Origin: Bacteroidia bacterium | Lineage (GTDB): Bacteria; Bacteroidota; Bacteroidia; Flavobacteriales; Flavobacteriaceae | DNA: 64,000 nucleotides | Direction: 5' to 3' | Assembly (NCBI GenBank): GCA_030430385.1 | Contig: JAUIFO010000003.1 | Location: forward strand, 1 to 64,000 | In this document: positions 35,329 through 44,682 of the stretch, in pieces | How the letters are laid out: each line of letters begins with the position of its first letter | Numbering within the stretch: position 1 is the first letter of the stretch | Program-made: the position numbers and the translations under genes | Notes under the pieces: model-generated | Databases searched by the model: none | What the model was told of the DNA's origin: nothing | What the model saw: the letters and a program-made list of their open reading frames with translations, nothing else

Positions 35329-37686
35329 ATGAGATCATATTCAATTCTTTTCTTTCTTTTCTTAATTGGAATAACACAAGCTCAAACACAATTTAAAATT
35401 ATTGATGATAACGATACTAAACCCATCGCTTTTGCAAATATTATCTTCAATGATGATGTATATAGCGGAACAACTAGCGATATTGATGGCTTATTTACTG
35501 TACCCTCTGAAGTCGTGAGAATCACAATTAGTTATGTTGGCTATGAAGCACTAAGCATAGACTTGAATTCAATTCCTTCGAATATCATCCGACTCAAGCA
35601 AAAAATAAGTACGCTTGATGAGGTGGTTATTAATTCTGAAAATCCTGCACATCGTATTATTAGAAACGCTATTGCAAATAAAGCAATTAATAATCCTGAA
35701 CATCTGAATTCATTTACTTATACTTCTTATGACAAAATCTTTGTAGATGCTGAAGGTCTCGACGTGAAGCAAGACACCTTGAATGAGATCGATGATTTTT
35801 TAGAGCAATCCTATTTATTTATTACTGAAACTGTTGCTAAGCGCAAATATCTTAAACCCAAATTTTCTGAAGACAGCATTATTGCCACCAAAACCTCAGG
35901 ATTTAAATCGCCTAATTTTGCTTTTTTAGCGAATTCGATTCAGCCGTTTTCCTTTTATGAAGACTATATTACGCTTTTCGAAATAGATTATCTCAATCCT
36001 ATTTCAAAAGGAAGTACCAAAAAATACAAGTTTAGATTGCAAGAAGAATATCTTAGAGGGAAGGATACAATTTTTGCCATTTCGTTTGAACCTAATGCTA
36101 ATAGACATTTTGAAGGACTCAAAGGCTTAATCTATATTAACTCAAACAAATATGCGGTTCAAAGTGTTGATGCTACGACTTATAATTCTGGAAGAATTAC
36201 AACGTCAATTCAACAGAAATATCAACTTATTAATGATGAGCATTGGTTTCCAGAACAACTTAACTTTCAGATCAACATTGGAGAAAAGGCTGGCATTTTT
36301 AAATATGTCGGAAAAAGTTATTTATCTGATGTCAGCTTAGATGTTCCTCTCACAAAAAAAGACTTCCCTGTTCTTCCTAAAGCTATTGATAGAGATGCTG
36401 TAAAAAAAGATGACAATTTCTGGAGTGGTATTCGTCAGGATTCGTTAAACAAAAAAGAGCATCGAACATACACTGTTATTGACAGCATAGGAGATGCTGT
36501 AAATTTTGATAAAATTGCAACCTTATCAGAACATCTTGCTAAAGGGCGTTTCCCATTTAAATATGTAGATCTAGATCTTACTAAAATCATTAACTATAAT
36601 CAATACGAAGGCTTACGATTAGGTGCTGGCTTTTATACCAATGACGATATTTTTAAGAATTTGTCAATTGGAGGATTTGCAGGTTATGGTTTGAAAGATT
36701 ATGAGTGGAAATATGGTGGTGAATTGCTTATTGATATTCCAAGTGAAAAGGATATAACCATGCAATTTAAATACGAAAACAACCTCAAAGAAACAGGTCG
36801 TTCTTATTTTAACAATACAACCAAGCTCTTTGATGCGCGACATCTAATTGCAGAACAAATGGATAACATTAAAGCGTTTAGTTTTAAAACCCATATGAAG
36901 CTGTACCGCAATATTGATTGGACTATCGGATTTAATACGGCTTCAATCACACCACTTTACGATTACCAGTTTAAGAATGGAAATCAAATTGTAACAAAAT
37001 ACAAGAACACTGAAATCAATTTTGGGGTTCGCTATTTTGTAAATGAAAAACTAACCAATGTGTTTAATACTATTGCACGTTTAGAAAGTGATGATCCTGT
37101 TTTTAACCTTAGCTACTCAAAAGGGCTATCAAATGTTTTTGACAGTGATTTTGATTATCACAAAATACGATTTACAATGGACGATAGTTTCAGAATAAAA
37201 GGTCTTGGAAAAACTACGTATCGAATAGATGCTGGATACATTAGTGAATCCATTCCGTATGGTCAATTGTTTACAGGTGAAGGGAGTAATGATCGTAATT
37301 TTCCTTATGTGTTTCAGAATTACTTTCAAACGCTTGATCCTTATGAGTTTTTATCTGATAAGTATGTTCACTTATTTACGAGTCATAATTTTGGAACCTT
37401 ATTCAATAATAAAGGTCGCTTTACACCTGAAGTGATCTTGCATAACAACATTGGTATTGGAAATTTATCACAAGCTGACAACCACCAACAAGTGCCTTTT
37501 TTAGTTAAAGACAAACTGTATTTAGAGACAGGATTAGAGCTTAGAAATCTTCTTAAATTAAATTACCTTAACGTAGGATATTTTGGGTTTGGAGTTGGTG
37601 TATTTTATCGTTATGGTGCACACAGTTTACCAGATTCTAACGATAACTTTGCGTTTAAATTTGCGTCGAGTTTTACGTTTAAGTAA
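35329..37686 (+). CDS. DUF5686 / carboxypeptidase-regulatory-like domain outer-membrane protein
   Basis: The 785-residue protein has a signal peptide (1-19, GITQA-QT), then a carboxypeptidase-D regulatory-like domain (about 20-100: AFANIIF, GTTSDIDGLFTVPSE, ISYVGYEAL) and a long beta-rich domain of the DUF5686 type. The C-terminal half alternates aromatic and polar residues as in an outer-membrane barrel and ends in AFKFASSFTFK. The family is common in Bacteroidota and of unknown function. It stands alone on the plus strand, with maeB divergent upstream and the GH13 gene convergent 12 bp downstream. A 14-bp palindrome overlapping its end is a weak terminator candidate. Confidence 0.88.
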   Translation: MRSYSILFFLFLIGITQAQTQFKIIDDNDTKPIAFANIIFNDDVYSGTTSDIDGLFTVPSEVVRITISYVGYEALSIDLNSIPSNIIRLKQKISTLDEVVINSENPAHRIIRNAIANKAINNPEHLNSFTYTSYDKIFVDAEGLDVKQDTLNEIDDFLEQSYLFITETVAKRKYLKPKFSEDSIIATKTSGFKSPNFAFLANSIQPFSFYEDYITLFEIDYLNPISKGSTKKYKFRLQEEYLRGKDTIFAISFEPNANRHFEGLKGLIYINSNKYAVQSVDATTYNSGRITTSIQQKYQLINDEHWFPEQLNFQINIGEKAGIFKYVGKSYLSDVSLDVPLTKKDFPVLPKAIDRDAVKKDDNFWSGIRQDSLNKKEHRTYTVIDSIGDAVNFDKIATLSEHLAKGRFPFKYVDLDLTKIINYNQYEGLRLGAGFYTNDDIFKNLSIGGFAGYGLKDYEWKYGGELLIDIPSEKDITMQFKYENNLKETGRSYFNNTTKLFDARHLIAEQMDNIKAFSFKTHMKLYRNIDWTIGFNTASITPLYDYQFKNGNQIVTKYKNTEINFGVRYFVNEKLTNVFNTIARLESDDPVFNLSYSKGLSNVFDSDFDYHKIRFTMDDSFRIKGLGKTTYRIDAGYISESIPYGQLFTGEGSNDRNFPYVFQNYFQTLDPYEFLSDKYVHLFTSHNFGTLFNNKGRFTPEVILHNNIGIGNLSQADNHQQVPFLVKDKLYLETGLELRNLLKLNYLNVGYFGFGVGVFYRYGAHSLPDSNDNFAFKFASSFTFK

Positions 37687-37698
37687 GCTTTAAAGCTT

Positions 37699-39450
37699 TT
37701 AATTAAATTTTAAAGTATCAACCAACTGATTATCTCTATATGCTATTGAAAAACTCAAATCACTAAGGCTAACATCCAATTGAGCCCAATCATTGTTATT
37801 TATCCATTTTAATTTAAATTGACTTTGGCTAACAAAATGAATATCTAAATGGCCATAAAATGCATTTAAAGTATTCCTCAATTTTATCATCTTCAATTGT
37901 GACTTAACAACATCTTTTTGAAGACAAAGAGATATCTCATCTAAATTTAATGTTGTTCTATTAATTTCTTTATGACCACCTTCTCCAGCCTCATCTGCTG
38001 CTTTATAATCATTTACTCCAGCAAACAAATCTAAATACCAGATTTGAGGTATTCCAGGCATAAATAATTGAATAGCTCTAGCTAGAAGTAGCTTTTGCTC
38101 ATTTTCTCCAAGTGCACTAAAGTATGTTGCATTAATTTGATAATATGAAATTTTATTCCCTTCTGCATCATATAAGTTTTTAACTCTTCCGCCTCTATCT
38201 ATTATAAGATTCATTATATAATCAATCTCTTCATTATTCAAAAGCCCTTTTTGATAAACTCCATCAACTTCTTTCCCTTTTAAATCTAAAACAGGAATAC
38301 CATCATGGCACCCTAGCATATTGACCGTTTTATAATTGTTTTTCAAAATTTCCTTAATCCACTTTACTAGAGCGTTGCAAGATTGTCTTTCAATAGTATG
38401 TAAGACAAGACCTGGAAGAAAAAAATCATAAATATGGTATCCCTCTTGTGAAACTTCTTTGTGTAGACCAAGGCCATACTCAGCATGAATTTCAGGTAAT
38501 AGTTCAAGATTATTTTTTATGGCCAAAGATTTTATGCGGTTCAAATAATCCCAAGTTCCAGGTGTATTGAAAAAATTTGATTTTCCAACTGCTTTATGTA
38601 AATAAGCAAATGCATCTAGTCGCAATATTGAACAGCCATAATCTTTAAGCTTAGACAAGGTGTTTTCATAAAACTCCCAAACCATTTCAGATTTCGCATT
38701 AACATCCATTTGGCCTAGATAATCAGCTTTATTAGCAATTGCCTTGAAAATTTTACCTGAGATTAATTTAGAGCAATTTAAGTTTTCATTAAAAGGCGAT
38801 TTCTTATTAACGATATTGGTATTGATTATTTCTAATATATCTTCCTTTTGATCTTGATTTAACTCCGTAATATGTTCTAAATCTTCAATATCAAGACTAT
38901 TGTATATAATCTTTTGATAAAAGGTATTCCAGTAAGGTCTTTGTGTACCATCAGGAAACGGAACCTTTAAGATAGGTAAGCCTGATTTCCTCATAAATAG
39001 TTGATCCAAATATCTTTTATCAGGAATAATTACTCCATCATCATTGAGTGTGCCGTAGTTTTTCCAAAAGTCATTCCAATTAATAAAGAAATCTTTATAT
39101 TTTGAATTTTCACCTTTTGCTAACAAATCTTTAAATTGTGGTGAGGCTACTGACAAATGGTTAAGAACAATATCAAATTTTAGTTTAATTCCAAGTTGTT
39201 TCAATATCTCTAGATCTCTTTCAGAAACTAAAGTCTTATTAAGATTGTAATCTATAATTGAAAAACCTCGATCTAAATCACTATTAAAAAATGTTGGTAA
39301 TATATAAAATTGGGAAAACACGTCTTCAAACTCAGGACGCTTTAATATTTCTACAGTGTCTTTCAAACACACACCAATACTATCAGGATAAGCATTAAAC
39401 ATCACACCTTTTGAGTGTCTTTTTGTTTTTAATCTACTATTGGAAGACAT
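37699..39450 (-). CDS. scrP: GH13_18 glucoside phosphorylase, probably sucrose phosphorylase
   Basis: From the ATG at 39450 the protein has 583 residues. GH13 catalytic residues are visible: nucleophile D279 in RLDAFAY, acid/base E320 in PEIHAEYG, and D383 in GCHDGIPVLD. The N-terminal DRGFSIIDYNLN and the HDG motif fit subfamily GH13_18, which phosphorolyses sucrose to glucose 1-phosphate and fructose or acts on glucosylglycerol-type glucosides. The adjacent PfkB kinase and SUT-like transporter favour sucrose. It is longer than the roughly 500-residue bifidobacterial enzymes. The 24 codons upstream of 39450 overlap the kinase gene and are rejected as a start region. Confidence 0.85.
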   Translation of the reverse strand: MSSNSRLKTKRHSKGVMFNAYPDSIGVCLKDTVEILKRPEFEDVFSQFYILPTFFNSDLDRGFSIIDYNLNKTLVSERDLEILKQLGIKLKFDIVLNHLSVASPQFKDLLAKGENSKYKDFFINWNDFWKNYGTLNDDGVIIPDKRYLDQLFMRKSGLPILKVPFPDGTQRPYWNTFYQKIIYNSLDIEDLEHITELNQDQKEDILEIINTNIVNKKSPFNENLNCSKLISGKIFKAIANKADYLGQMDVNAKSEMVWEFYENTLSKLKDYGCSILRLDAFAYLHKAVGKSNFFNTPGTWDYLNRIKSLAIKNNLELLPEIHAEYGLGLHKEVSQEGYHIYDFFLPGLVLHTIERQSCNALVKWIKEILKNNYKTVNMLGCHDGIPVLDLKGKEVDGVYQKGLLNNEEIDYIMNLIIDRGGRVKNLYDAEGNKISYYQINATYFSALGENEQKLLLARAIQLFMPGIPQIWYLDLFAGVNDYKAADEAGEGGHKEINRTTLNLDEISLCLQKDVVKSQLKMIKLRNTLNAFYGHLDIHFVSQSQFKLKWINNNDWAQLDVSLSDLSFSIAYRDNQLVDTLKFN

Positions 39451-39472
39451 ATGGAAATAGCATTTATTGAGT

Positions 39473-40459
39473 TTACAATAATTTAGAAAGAATATTAATG
39501 TTATCTGGCAGTCTACCAACATTCTGTAACTTTAAAGAAGCTAGTTTTAATGCGATTTGTAAACAATCTTCAGTAGGTTTATCTTGAATATATGCAAAAA
39601 GAAAACCAGACCAAAAAGCATCACCTGCGCCAGTAGCATCCATTACCTTATCGACTTTAATAGCAGGTAGTTTTATAGTTGACTTCCCTTTTTGTGCTAA
39701 TTTAACGCCCTTACTCCCAAGTGTTAAGCAAATAGTACTTACTCCCAACTTATGAAAAAAGTCAAAAATCTCTTCGTGTTTGAGTGATGTATTGAAGAAG
39801 CGAAGCATATCATCCTCACTAATCTTCAATAGCGGGTTTAATGCGCAGTATGATTTAATCATTAAATGTGCTTTATCTACACTTTCCCACATTTTGTCTG
39901 CATAGTTAAGGTCTATACTCAATACACAGCCAAGATCACTGGCCTCTTTAGCCTTTTGAAGAATTGTAGTTTGAGCAGGATTTTTACTTAACGCAAAACA
40001 AGTTGTATGATAAATTTTAGTGCGTTGAAGTATTTGAGTTGGTATTTGCTCTTGAGAAATTTGAAAATCTGCAGCTCTTAAGGGCAAAAAATCTGGAGTA
40101 GCATTAGATCTCGACACAAAAATCACACTTGTAGGATCTGTATCTATTTTTTTAACTAAAGACGTATTAACACCAACCTCTGAAAAACGTTTAAATATAT
40201 ATGATCCAAAACCATCGTCACCAACCGTTGCCACCATATAAGGATTTAAACCAAGTCTAGAAGAGTTCATAGCCACATTGGTTGGAGAACCACCCAAATA
40301 CCTGTGATAATCTCTAGTGTCATTAATTGTAACCTCTGTTTGATGACCAATAAAGTCAATCAATACTTCACCTACACATAAAATATCTATATCTCTTTTA
40401 TTATTATCCAAAACAAAAGTTGTTGTATTTAAATTTTTACTGTTTAATTGAAATTCCAT
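39473..40459 (-). CDS. scrK: PfkB-family sugar kinase, probable fructokinase
   Basis: The 328-residue kinase has the N-terminal PfkB signature (GGSPTNVAMNSSRLG) and the C-terminal signature with catalytic Asp (DATGAGDAFWSGFL). It would phosphorylate the fructose released by the phosphorylase. It follows the transporter gene by 10 bp and precedes the phosphorylase by 22 bp, so the three form an operon. Other PfkB substrates (2-keto sugars, ribose) cannot be excluded from sequence alone. Confidence 0.85.
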   Translation of the reverse strand: MEFQLNSKNLNTTTFVLDNNKRDIDILCVGEVLIDFIGHQTEVTINDTRDYHRYLGGSPTNVAMNSSRLGLNPYMVATVGDDGFGSYIFKRFSEVGVNTSLVKKIDTDPTSVIFVSRSNATPDFLPLRAADFQISQEQIPTQILQRTKIYHTTCFALSKNPAQTTILQKAKEASDLGCVLSIDLNYADKMWESVDKAHLMIKSYCALNPLLKISEDDMLRFFNTSLKHEEIFDFFHKLGVSTICLTLGSKGVKLAQKGKSTIKLPAIKVDKVMDATGAGDAFWSGFLFAYIQDKPTEDCLQIALKLASLKLQNVGRLPDNINILSKLL

Positions 40460-40469
40460 TGAGCTACTA

Positions 40470-41774
40470 TCAATTCGTTTTTTTAAGTCTCAAAGCCAAA
40501 ACAGAAGCTATAAGGAAACACACACCTCCAAATAATATAGCATTTACAGCACTGTTATCAAGGAAGTTTTTAACAATTGACCCAAAAGTAAGGGTTTGTA
40601 TACCCATAGGTATCACAATCATCATGTTTAAAATCCCCATATATACGCCACGTCTCTCTTGAGGTACAATTTTTGAAACCATTGCATAAGGAATTCCCAT
40701 CATAGCAGCCCAACCAATTCCAAATAGTATCATAGGCAAAATAACCAAGTTAGCATCTTGAATATTTGGTATTAGTAACATTGCTATAGCTGTTAAAAAC
40801 AAACTCACTACATATGTTCGTTTTCCTCCCCATTTCATTGCTAATGGCACAAGAGCAAGAGCAAATATTATGGTAGAAATATTATATGTAGTATTCATTT
40901 TAGCGGCTTGACTTAAAGCCTGCGATTTATCAAAATCTAAACTTTCTTCAAACATCGGCGAAATAAATTGCCAGTAAATGAACAACGCATACCATTGAAA
41001 TAAATACACAGCAGACAATCGCCACATAAATTTAGGCATATCTTTTATGGCACTAAAAATCTCTACTAAAGGTATTTTTATACGTTCAATAAGTGGTAAA
41101 GCTTTATGCTTTTTGATACCTTCTAGTTCATCAGCATTTGGCGGAATTTCAGGAGTTTTAAGTACAGACCACAAGATAGTTGCTATAGACAGTATCGCTC
41201 CAATAAAAAATGAGTAATAAAGCCAAGTGGGAATAACTTTTGCTGTATCATCAATGGTTTCTTGACCACCAAACCAATCTTGAAACAAAAAAATTGAAGC
41301 GTTTGCCAGCACAATTCCTGCACCAACAAACAAACTTTGCATTTGGTAACCAAAACTCAACTGTTTTTCTGGCAATTTATCTCCAACAAAAGCTCTATAT
41401 GGTTCCATTGCCATATTATTTCCAACATCCAAAATCCACAATAAACCAACGGCAAACCACAAACTTGGGCTATAAGGAAATGCAAACAGGCATAAACTTC
41501 CAATTATTGCGCCAATTAGAAAAAAAGGTTTACGTCTACCCCATTTTGGCGACCATGTTTTATCTGAAATAGCTCCAACAATTGGTTGAATTATTAGCCC
41601 TGTAACAGGACCTGCTAGATTGAGAAGTGGCAAGTCGTCATGAGATGCACCTAGAAATGAGAAAATTGGATTTACAGCTGTTTGTTGAAGTCCAAAACTA
41701 AATTGAATCCCTAAAAACCCAACGTTCATGTTGAATATTTGCCAAAAATTTAGTTGCGGTTTTCTAGTACTCAT
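40470..41774 (-). CDS. scrT: MFS sugar transporter of the SUT/GPH type
   Basis: From the ATG at 41774 the protein has 434 residues with about twelve membrane helices. The N-terminal SFGLQQTAVNPIFSFLGA and the loop SDKTWSPKWGRRKPFFLIGA, with its charged RRKP, are typical of sucrose/maltose transporters of the GPH and SLC45-like families. WALMMGIPYAMV-type segments occur in the second half. It would carry sucrose across the inner membrane by proton symport. It lies downstream of the receptor gene, behind a terminator-like hairpin. A TTG three codons earlier is the alternative start. Confidence 0.87.
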   Translation of the reverse strand: MSTRKPQLNFWQIFNMNVGFLGIQFSFGLQQTAVNPIFSFLGASHDDLPLLNLAGPVTGLIIQPIVGAISDKTWSPKWGRRKPFFLIGAIIGSLCLFAFPYSPSLWFAVGLLWILDVGNNMAMEPYRAFVGDKLPEKQLSFGYQMQSLFVGAGIVLANASIFLFQDWFGGQETIDDTAKVIPTWLYYSFFIGAILSIATILWSVLKTPEIPPNADELEGIKKHKALPLIERIKIPLVEIFSAIKDMPKFMWRLSAVYLFQWYALFIYWQFISPMFEESLDFDKSQALSQAAKMNTTYNISTIIFALALVPLAMKWGGKRTYVVSLFLTAIAMLLIPNIQDANLVILPMILFGIGWAAMMGIPYAMVSKIVPQERRGVYMGILNMMIVIPMGIQTLTFGSIVKNFLDNSAVNAILFGGVCFLIASVLALRLKKTN

Positions 41775-41811
41775 GAGTATCAAGTATTTATAAATTTTAA
41801 TTATTAAAGAT

Positions 41812-41850
41812 AAAAAAGAGCCAACAAATAGTTAAACCGTTGACTCTTTT
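41812..41850 (-). terminator. Terminator between receptor and transporter genes
   Basis: On the minus strand AAAAGAGTCAAC pairs with GTTGGCTCTTTT (one mismatch) around a 13-nt loop, followed by six T. It lies 58 bp past the receptor stop codon and 38 bp ahead of the transporter start. It could reduce read-through and leave the receptor more highly expressed than the enzymes. Confidence 0.7.
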
Positions 41851-41907
41851 CTCACTCAATCAATCAATTTTACTTAAAATTAGAATTAACTCACTCAAAA
41901 ATTAGTT

Positions 41908-44526
41908 TTAAAAATTGTAGTTTATACCAAGAGATATTGAACGTCCAGGCACTGGGCGTGCTCTAACATAGTTAACTTCTCCTTCGGTAATAGCACCTTC
42001 TTCAGATTCTGTAATTCCTAAAGAATCGAAAATATTATTGAATGCAATGTTTGTACTTAAGTCTTTTGTAATACCGTAATTAAAGAAACCATTAATAATC
42101 ACGAATCCAGGCATTATTAACTCATTAGTATCTTGTGCATACGCTTTAGTTTGACCAATAAAGCTTAAACCAATCGCATTTTGTTTTTCTGCACCAAAGC
42201 TATAAGAAGGTATAAAATTATAAATAAAATCTGGCTGCCTTCTTGGCGTATTCCCATCGTTATCGCCAGAATCAATTTTTGCATTTGTGTAAGTTACACC
42301 ACCGCGTAAAAAGAAATCATTCACTCTGTAGGTTCCTTCGAGTTCAACACCTACTGAACTATAGTCGTTCTCTATTATAGAGTTAGAAGTTGCTTCAAAC
42401 CCACCTTCTTCTAAAGTTTTTGCATAGAAGAACGTAGCAAATAATGATCCTTTTTCAAAACCGTGTTTGTAACCTATTTCTGCTTGATTAATAAAATCTA
42501 GAGCATTTATTCTATCTCCATCCAAATAATCCAATCCTGAAAATAAAATACGATCAGCCTTCGCAGAACCACCTCTACTGTATCTAGCAAAAATTGCTTG
42601 ATTATCTTTTATTTTGTAATTAACACCTAATGAATACGAAACATAATCATAGTCATAATCTACAGCTGTTGGGTTAGCGGTATCAACAGCAGAAACTGAT
42701 TGCTCTGGAACAGAAATATTTCCATCGTTGTTAATATCGTACTCCGTTTGAACTGTACCAGCGAAAGATCCATCAACTTGTCCTTTATCAAAACGGATAC
42801 TTGCGTCAATGTTTAATTTTTCACTAGCTTCAAATGATATATTTGCATAAGGTGCTGAAATGTTATATTGCGTATCATAGTTTCTTGTGCAACAATTACC
42901 CCAAAATGGCACACCATAAGCATAAAGTCCATTTGTACTCAATGGGTTACCTGAAGCGTCTTGAACATCAATAAGTCTAGCATTATCATCATTTACTTCT
43001 TGCAGGTATGAATTCCACAGCCATGACATCGATACATTTTGAATCGCTTTAAAATAACCAACAGTTACATCAACTTTATCAAAAGATTTAGTTAATCTTA
43101 AATCGTTTACAAAATTATTGAAATTATTCAACTCAGTATCAAACATATGGATACGAGCCACTAGGTCACTAGCATTAACATTAGAACCATCATTAGCGTA
43201 AGTCAATGTGGAACCAGTTCCAAAAGATTCAGCTATAGTTGATGCTGAAGCAACTTCAGCTGGAAAAGGTGAAACAAAACGTCCTTTGTTAAAAGAAAAC
43301 CTTCCATTATTTCTAATTTTCCATCCATCAACCAGTTCAAAGCTTGCTTCAATTCCAACTGAAGTTGATACTGGATTCATTCCGTCTGCAACATTAGAAC
43401 GTCTTAATTGTCCATCAGCTCCTAATCCAACATTTTGTGTTAAATAAGATGAATGCAACGACCCTCTTGTAGCATCAAAGTTAGGTGCATCACTCCAGTC
43501 TGGGTCATCATTTGACCCAGTAACCTTAATTGGCATTGGTAAATAGGCAATAGACTTATCATTGAGGTATTTTCCATAAAGTCTAACATATCCTTTTTCA
43601 AATTCTTTTGTAATGTTTAGCTTAAGTTGTCCACCATTATTAGCTGTAAAACCAGCGTCTCGAATACCTTCTCCAGTACGGTAGAATCCACCCATATGAA
43701 AATATAAATCATCACCTATTGGAGCACCATAATCAAAATCTGTTCTAAAAGAGCTATAATCTAAACCAAATGAAGTTCCTAAAGATCCACCTTCGGTTTT
43801 TCCTGTTTTACTTATCATATTAATAATTGCTCCAGGAGCATTTGAAGATAATGTTGATGCCGAACCTCCTCTAATTGCTTCAATTCGTCCTACATTATTA
43901 TCAAATCTGGTAAAGATATCTGCTGTAGCAAATGACATATCTCCAAACAATAGCACTGGCAATCCATCTTCTTGTAATTGGACATATTTGGAACCACCTG
44001 AAGAAACAGGCACACCTCTTACCGCTATATTTGAATTTCCATCACCTCCGGAAGATTCAGATCTGATACCAGGAATAGTTCTAAAAATCTCTGCAGTTGT
44101 TCTTGGCGCAGATTGTTTAATCAAACCAGGTCTCATTGTAGTTACAGAGACACTTGACTCAATTTTAGATTTAGGATTTGTAACACCTGTTACAATTACT
44201 GCATCTAAAGCTTGACTGTCTTCAGTTAATATGAAATCTAATGTTACATCACTATCAGCTATTGATATAGATTTAGTAACTGTTGTAAATCCTAAATATG
44301 ATGCGACAACAGAATAGGTTCCATTTTCAACATTTTCAATATTGTAGTTTCCATCAATATCTGTAACCGAACCCTGTGTTGTTCCTTCAAGAATGACATT
44401 TACTCCAGTTAATGGAACTCCATTTAAGTCTTTAACTACTCCATTAATTGAATTTTGAGCAGAAACAGCAAAATTTATCATTGCAAAAGCGAAACATAAA
44501 GACCATTTGTTTATAATTAATTTCAT
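41908..44526 (-). CDS. TonB-dependent receptor (outer-membrane sugar importer)
   Basis: The 872-residue protein has a signal peptide (1-23), a carboxypeptidase-like CnaB-type domain (about 26-108: INGVVKDLNGVPLTGVNVILEG, GSVTDIDGNYNI), a plug domain (about 115-235: AEIFRTIPGIRSES, IEAIRGG) and a barrel ending in SISLGINYNF. It resembles SusC-type receptors in having the N-terminal domain, but no SusD lipoprotein gene accompanies it. It corresponds in position to the ScrO-type receptors of sucrose loci in Shewanella. The barrel-loop segment at about residue 540 holds a Cys pair (NCCTRN). Confidence 0.92.
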   Translation of the reverse strand: MKLIINKWSLCFAFAMINFAVSAQNSINGVVKDLNGVPLTGVNVILEGTTQGSVTDIDGNYNIENVENGTYSVVASYLGFTTVTKSISIADSDVTLDFILTEDSQALDAVIVTGVTNPKSKIESSVSVTTMRPGLIKQSAPRTTAEIFRTIPGIRSESSGGDGNSNIAVRGVPVSSGGSKYVQLQEDGLPVLLFGDMSFATADIFTRFDNNVGRIEAIRGGSASTLSSNAPGAIINMISKTGKTEGGSLGTSFGLDYSSFRTDFDYGAPIGDDLYFHMGGFYRTGEGIRDAGFTANNGGQLKLNITKEFEKGYVRLYGKYLNDKSIAYLPMPIKVTGSNDDPDWSDAPNFDATRGSLHSSYLTQNVGLGADGQLRRSNVADGMNPVSTSVGIEASFELVDGWKIRNNGRFSFNKGRFVSPFPAEVASASTIAESFGTGSTLTYANDGSNVNASDLVARIHMFDTELNNFNNFVNDLRLTKSFDKVDVTVGYFKAIQNVSMSWLWNSYLQEVNDDNARLIDVQDASGNPLSTNGLYAYGVPFWGNCCTRNYDTQYNISAPYANISFEASEKLNIDASIRFDKGQVDGSFAGTVQTEYDINNDGNISVPEQSVSAVDTANPTAVDYDYDYVSYSLGVNYKIKDNQAIFARYSRGGSAKADRILFSGLDYLDGDRINALDFINQAEIGYKHGFEKGSLFATFFYAKTLEEGGFEATSNSIIENDYSSVGVELEGTYRVNDFFLRGGVTYTNAKIDSGDNDGNTPRRQPDFIYNFIPSYSFGAEKQNAIGLSFIGQTKAYAQDTNELIMPGFVIINGFFNYGITKDLSTNIAFNNIFDSLGITESEEGAITEGEVNYVRARPVPGRSISLGINYNF

Positions 44527-44568
44527 TGCATTGGTTGTTTAATTAATAATATTTGTTGTGATATTTAA

Positions 44569-44576
44569 CAAATGTA
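44569..44576 (-). promoter_or_regulatory. -7 promoter element for the receptor gene
   Basis: TACATTTG on the minus strand is a perfect TAnnTTTG, 42 bp ahead of the ATG. The LacI-type operators lie upstream of it by about 35-68 bp. Confidence 0.55.
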
Positions 44577-44610
44577 TATTCATAAGAGATAAAAAATGAT
44601 AATTTGATAA

Positions 44611-44624
44611 CGAAAACGTTATCG
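44611..44624. promoter_or_regulatory. LacI-family operator 1
   Basis: CGAAAACGTTATCG is a near-perfect palindrome centred on CG (one mismatched pair), of the class bound by LacI/GalR regulators. Its centre is exactly 20 bp from operator 2. Confidence 0.75.
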
Positions 44625-44630
44625 TTTTTG

Positions 44631-44644
44631 CGAAAACGTTTTCG
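44631..44644. promoter_or_regulatory. LacI-family operator 2
   Basis: CGAAAACGTTTTCG is a perfect 14-bp palindrome with central CG. A TAATTTTA box (44650-44657, one base off the -7 consensus) lies just downstream for the lacI-type gene, so binding here would block it and give autoregulation. Confidence 0.8.
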
Positions 44645-44682
44645 TTTTGTAATTTTATCTGTGAAAAAACGATAAAAACTAA

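Noticed and set aside
37685..37698. 14-bp palindrome AAGCTTTAAAGCTT as terminator
   Set aside because: It is perfect but AT-rich, overlaps the stop region, and its stem would be only four or five base pairs; noted only as a weak candidate.
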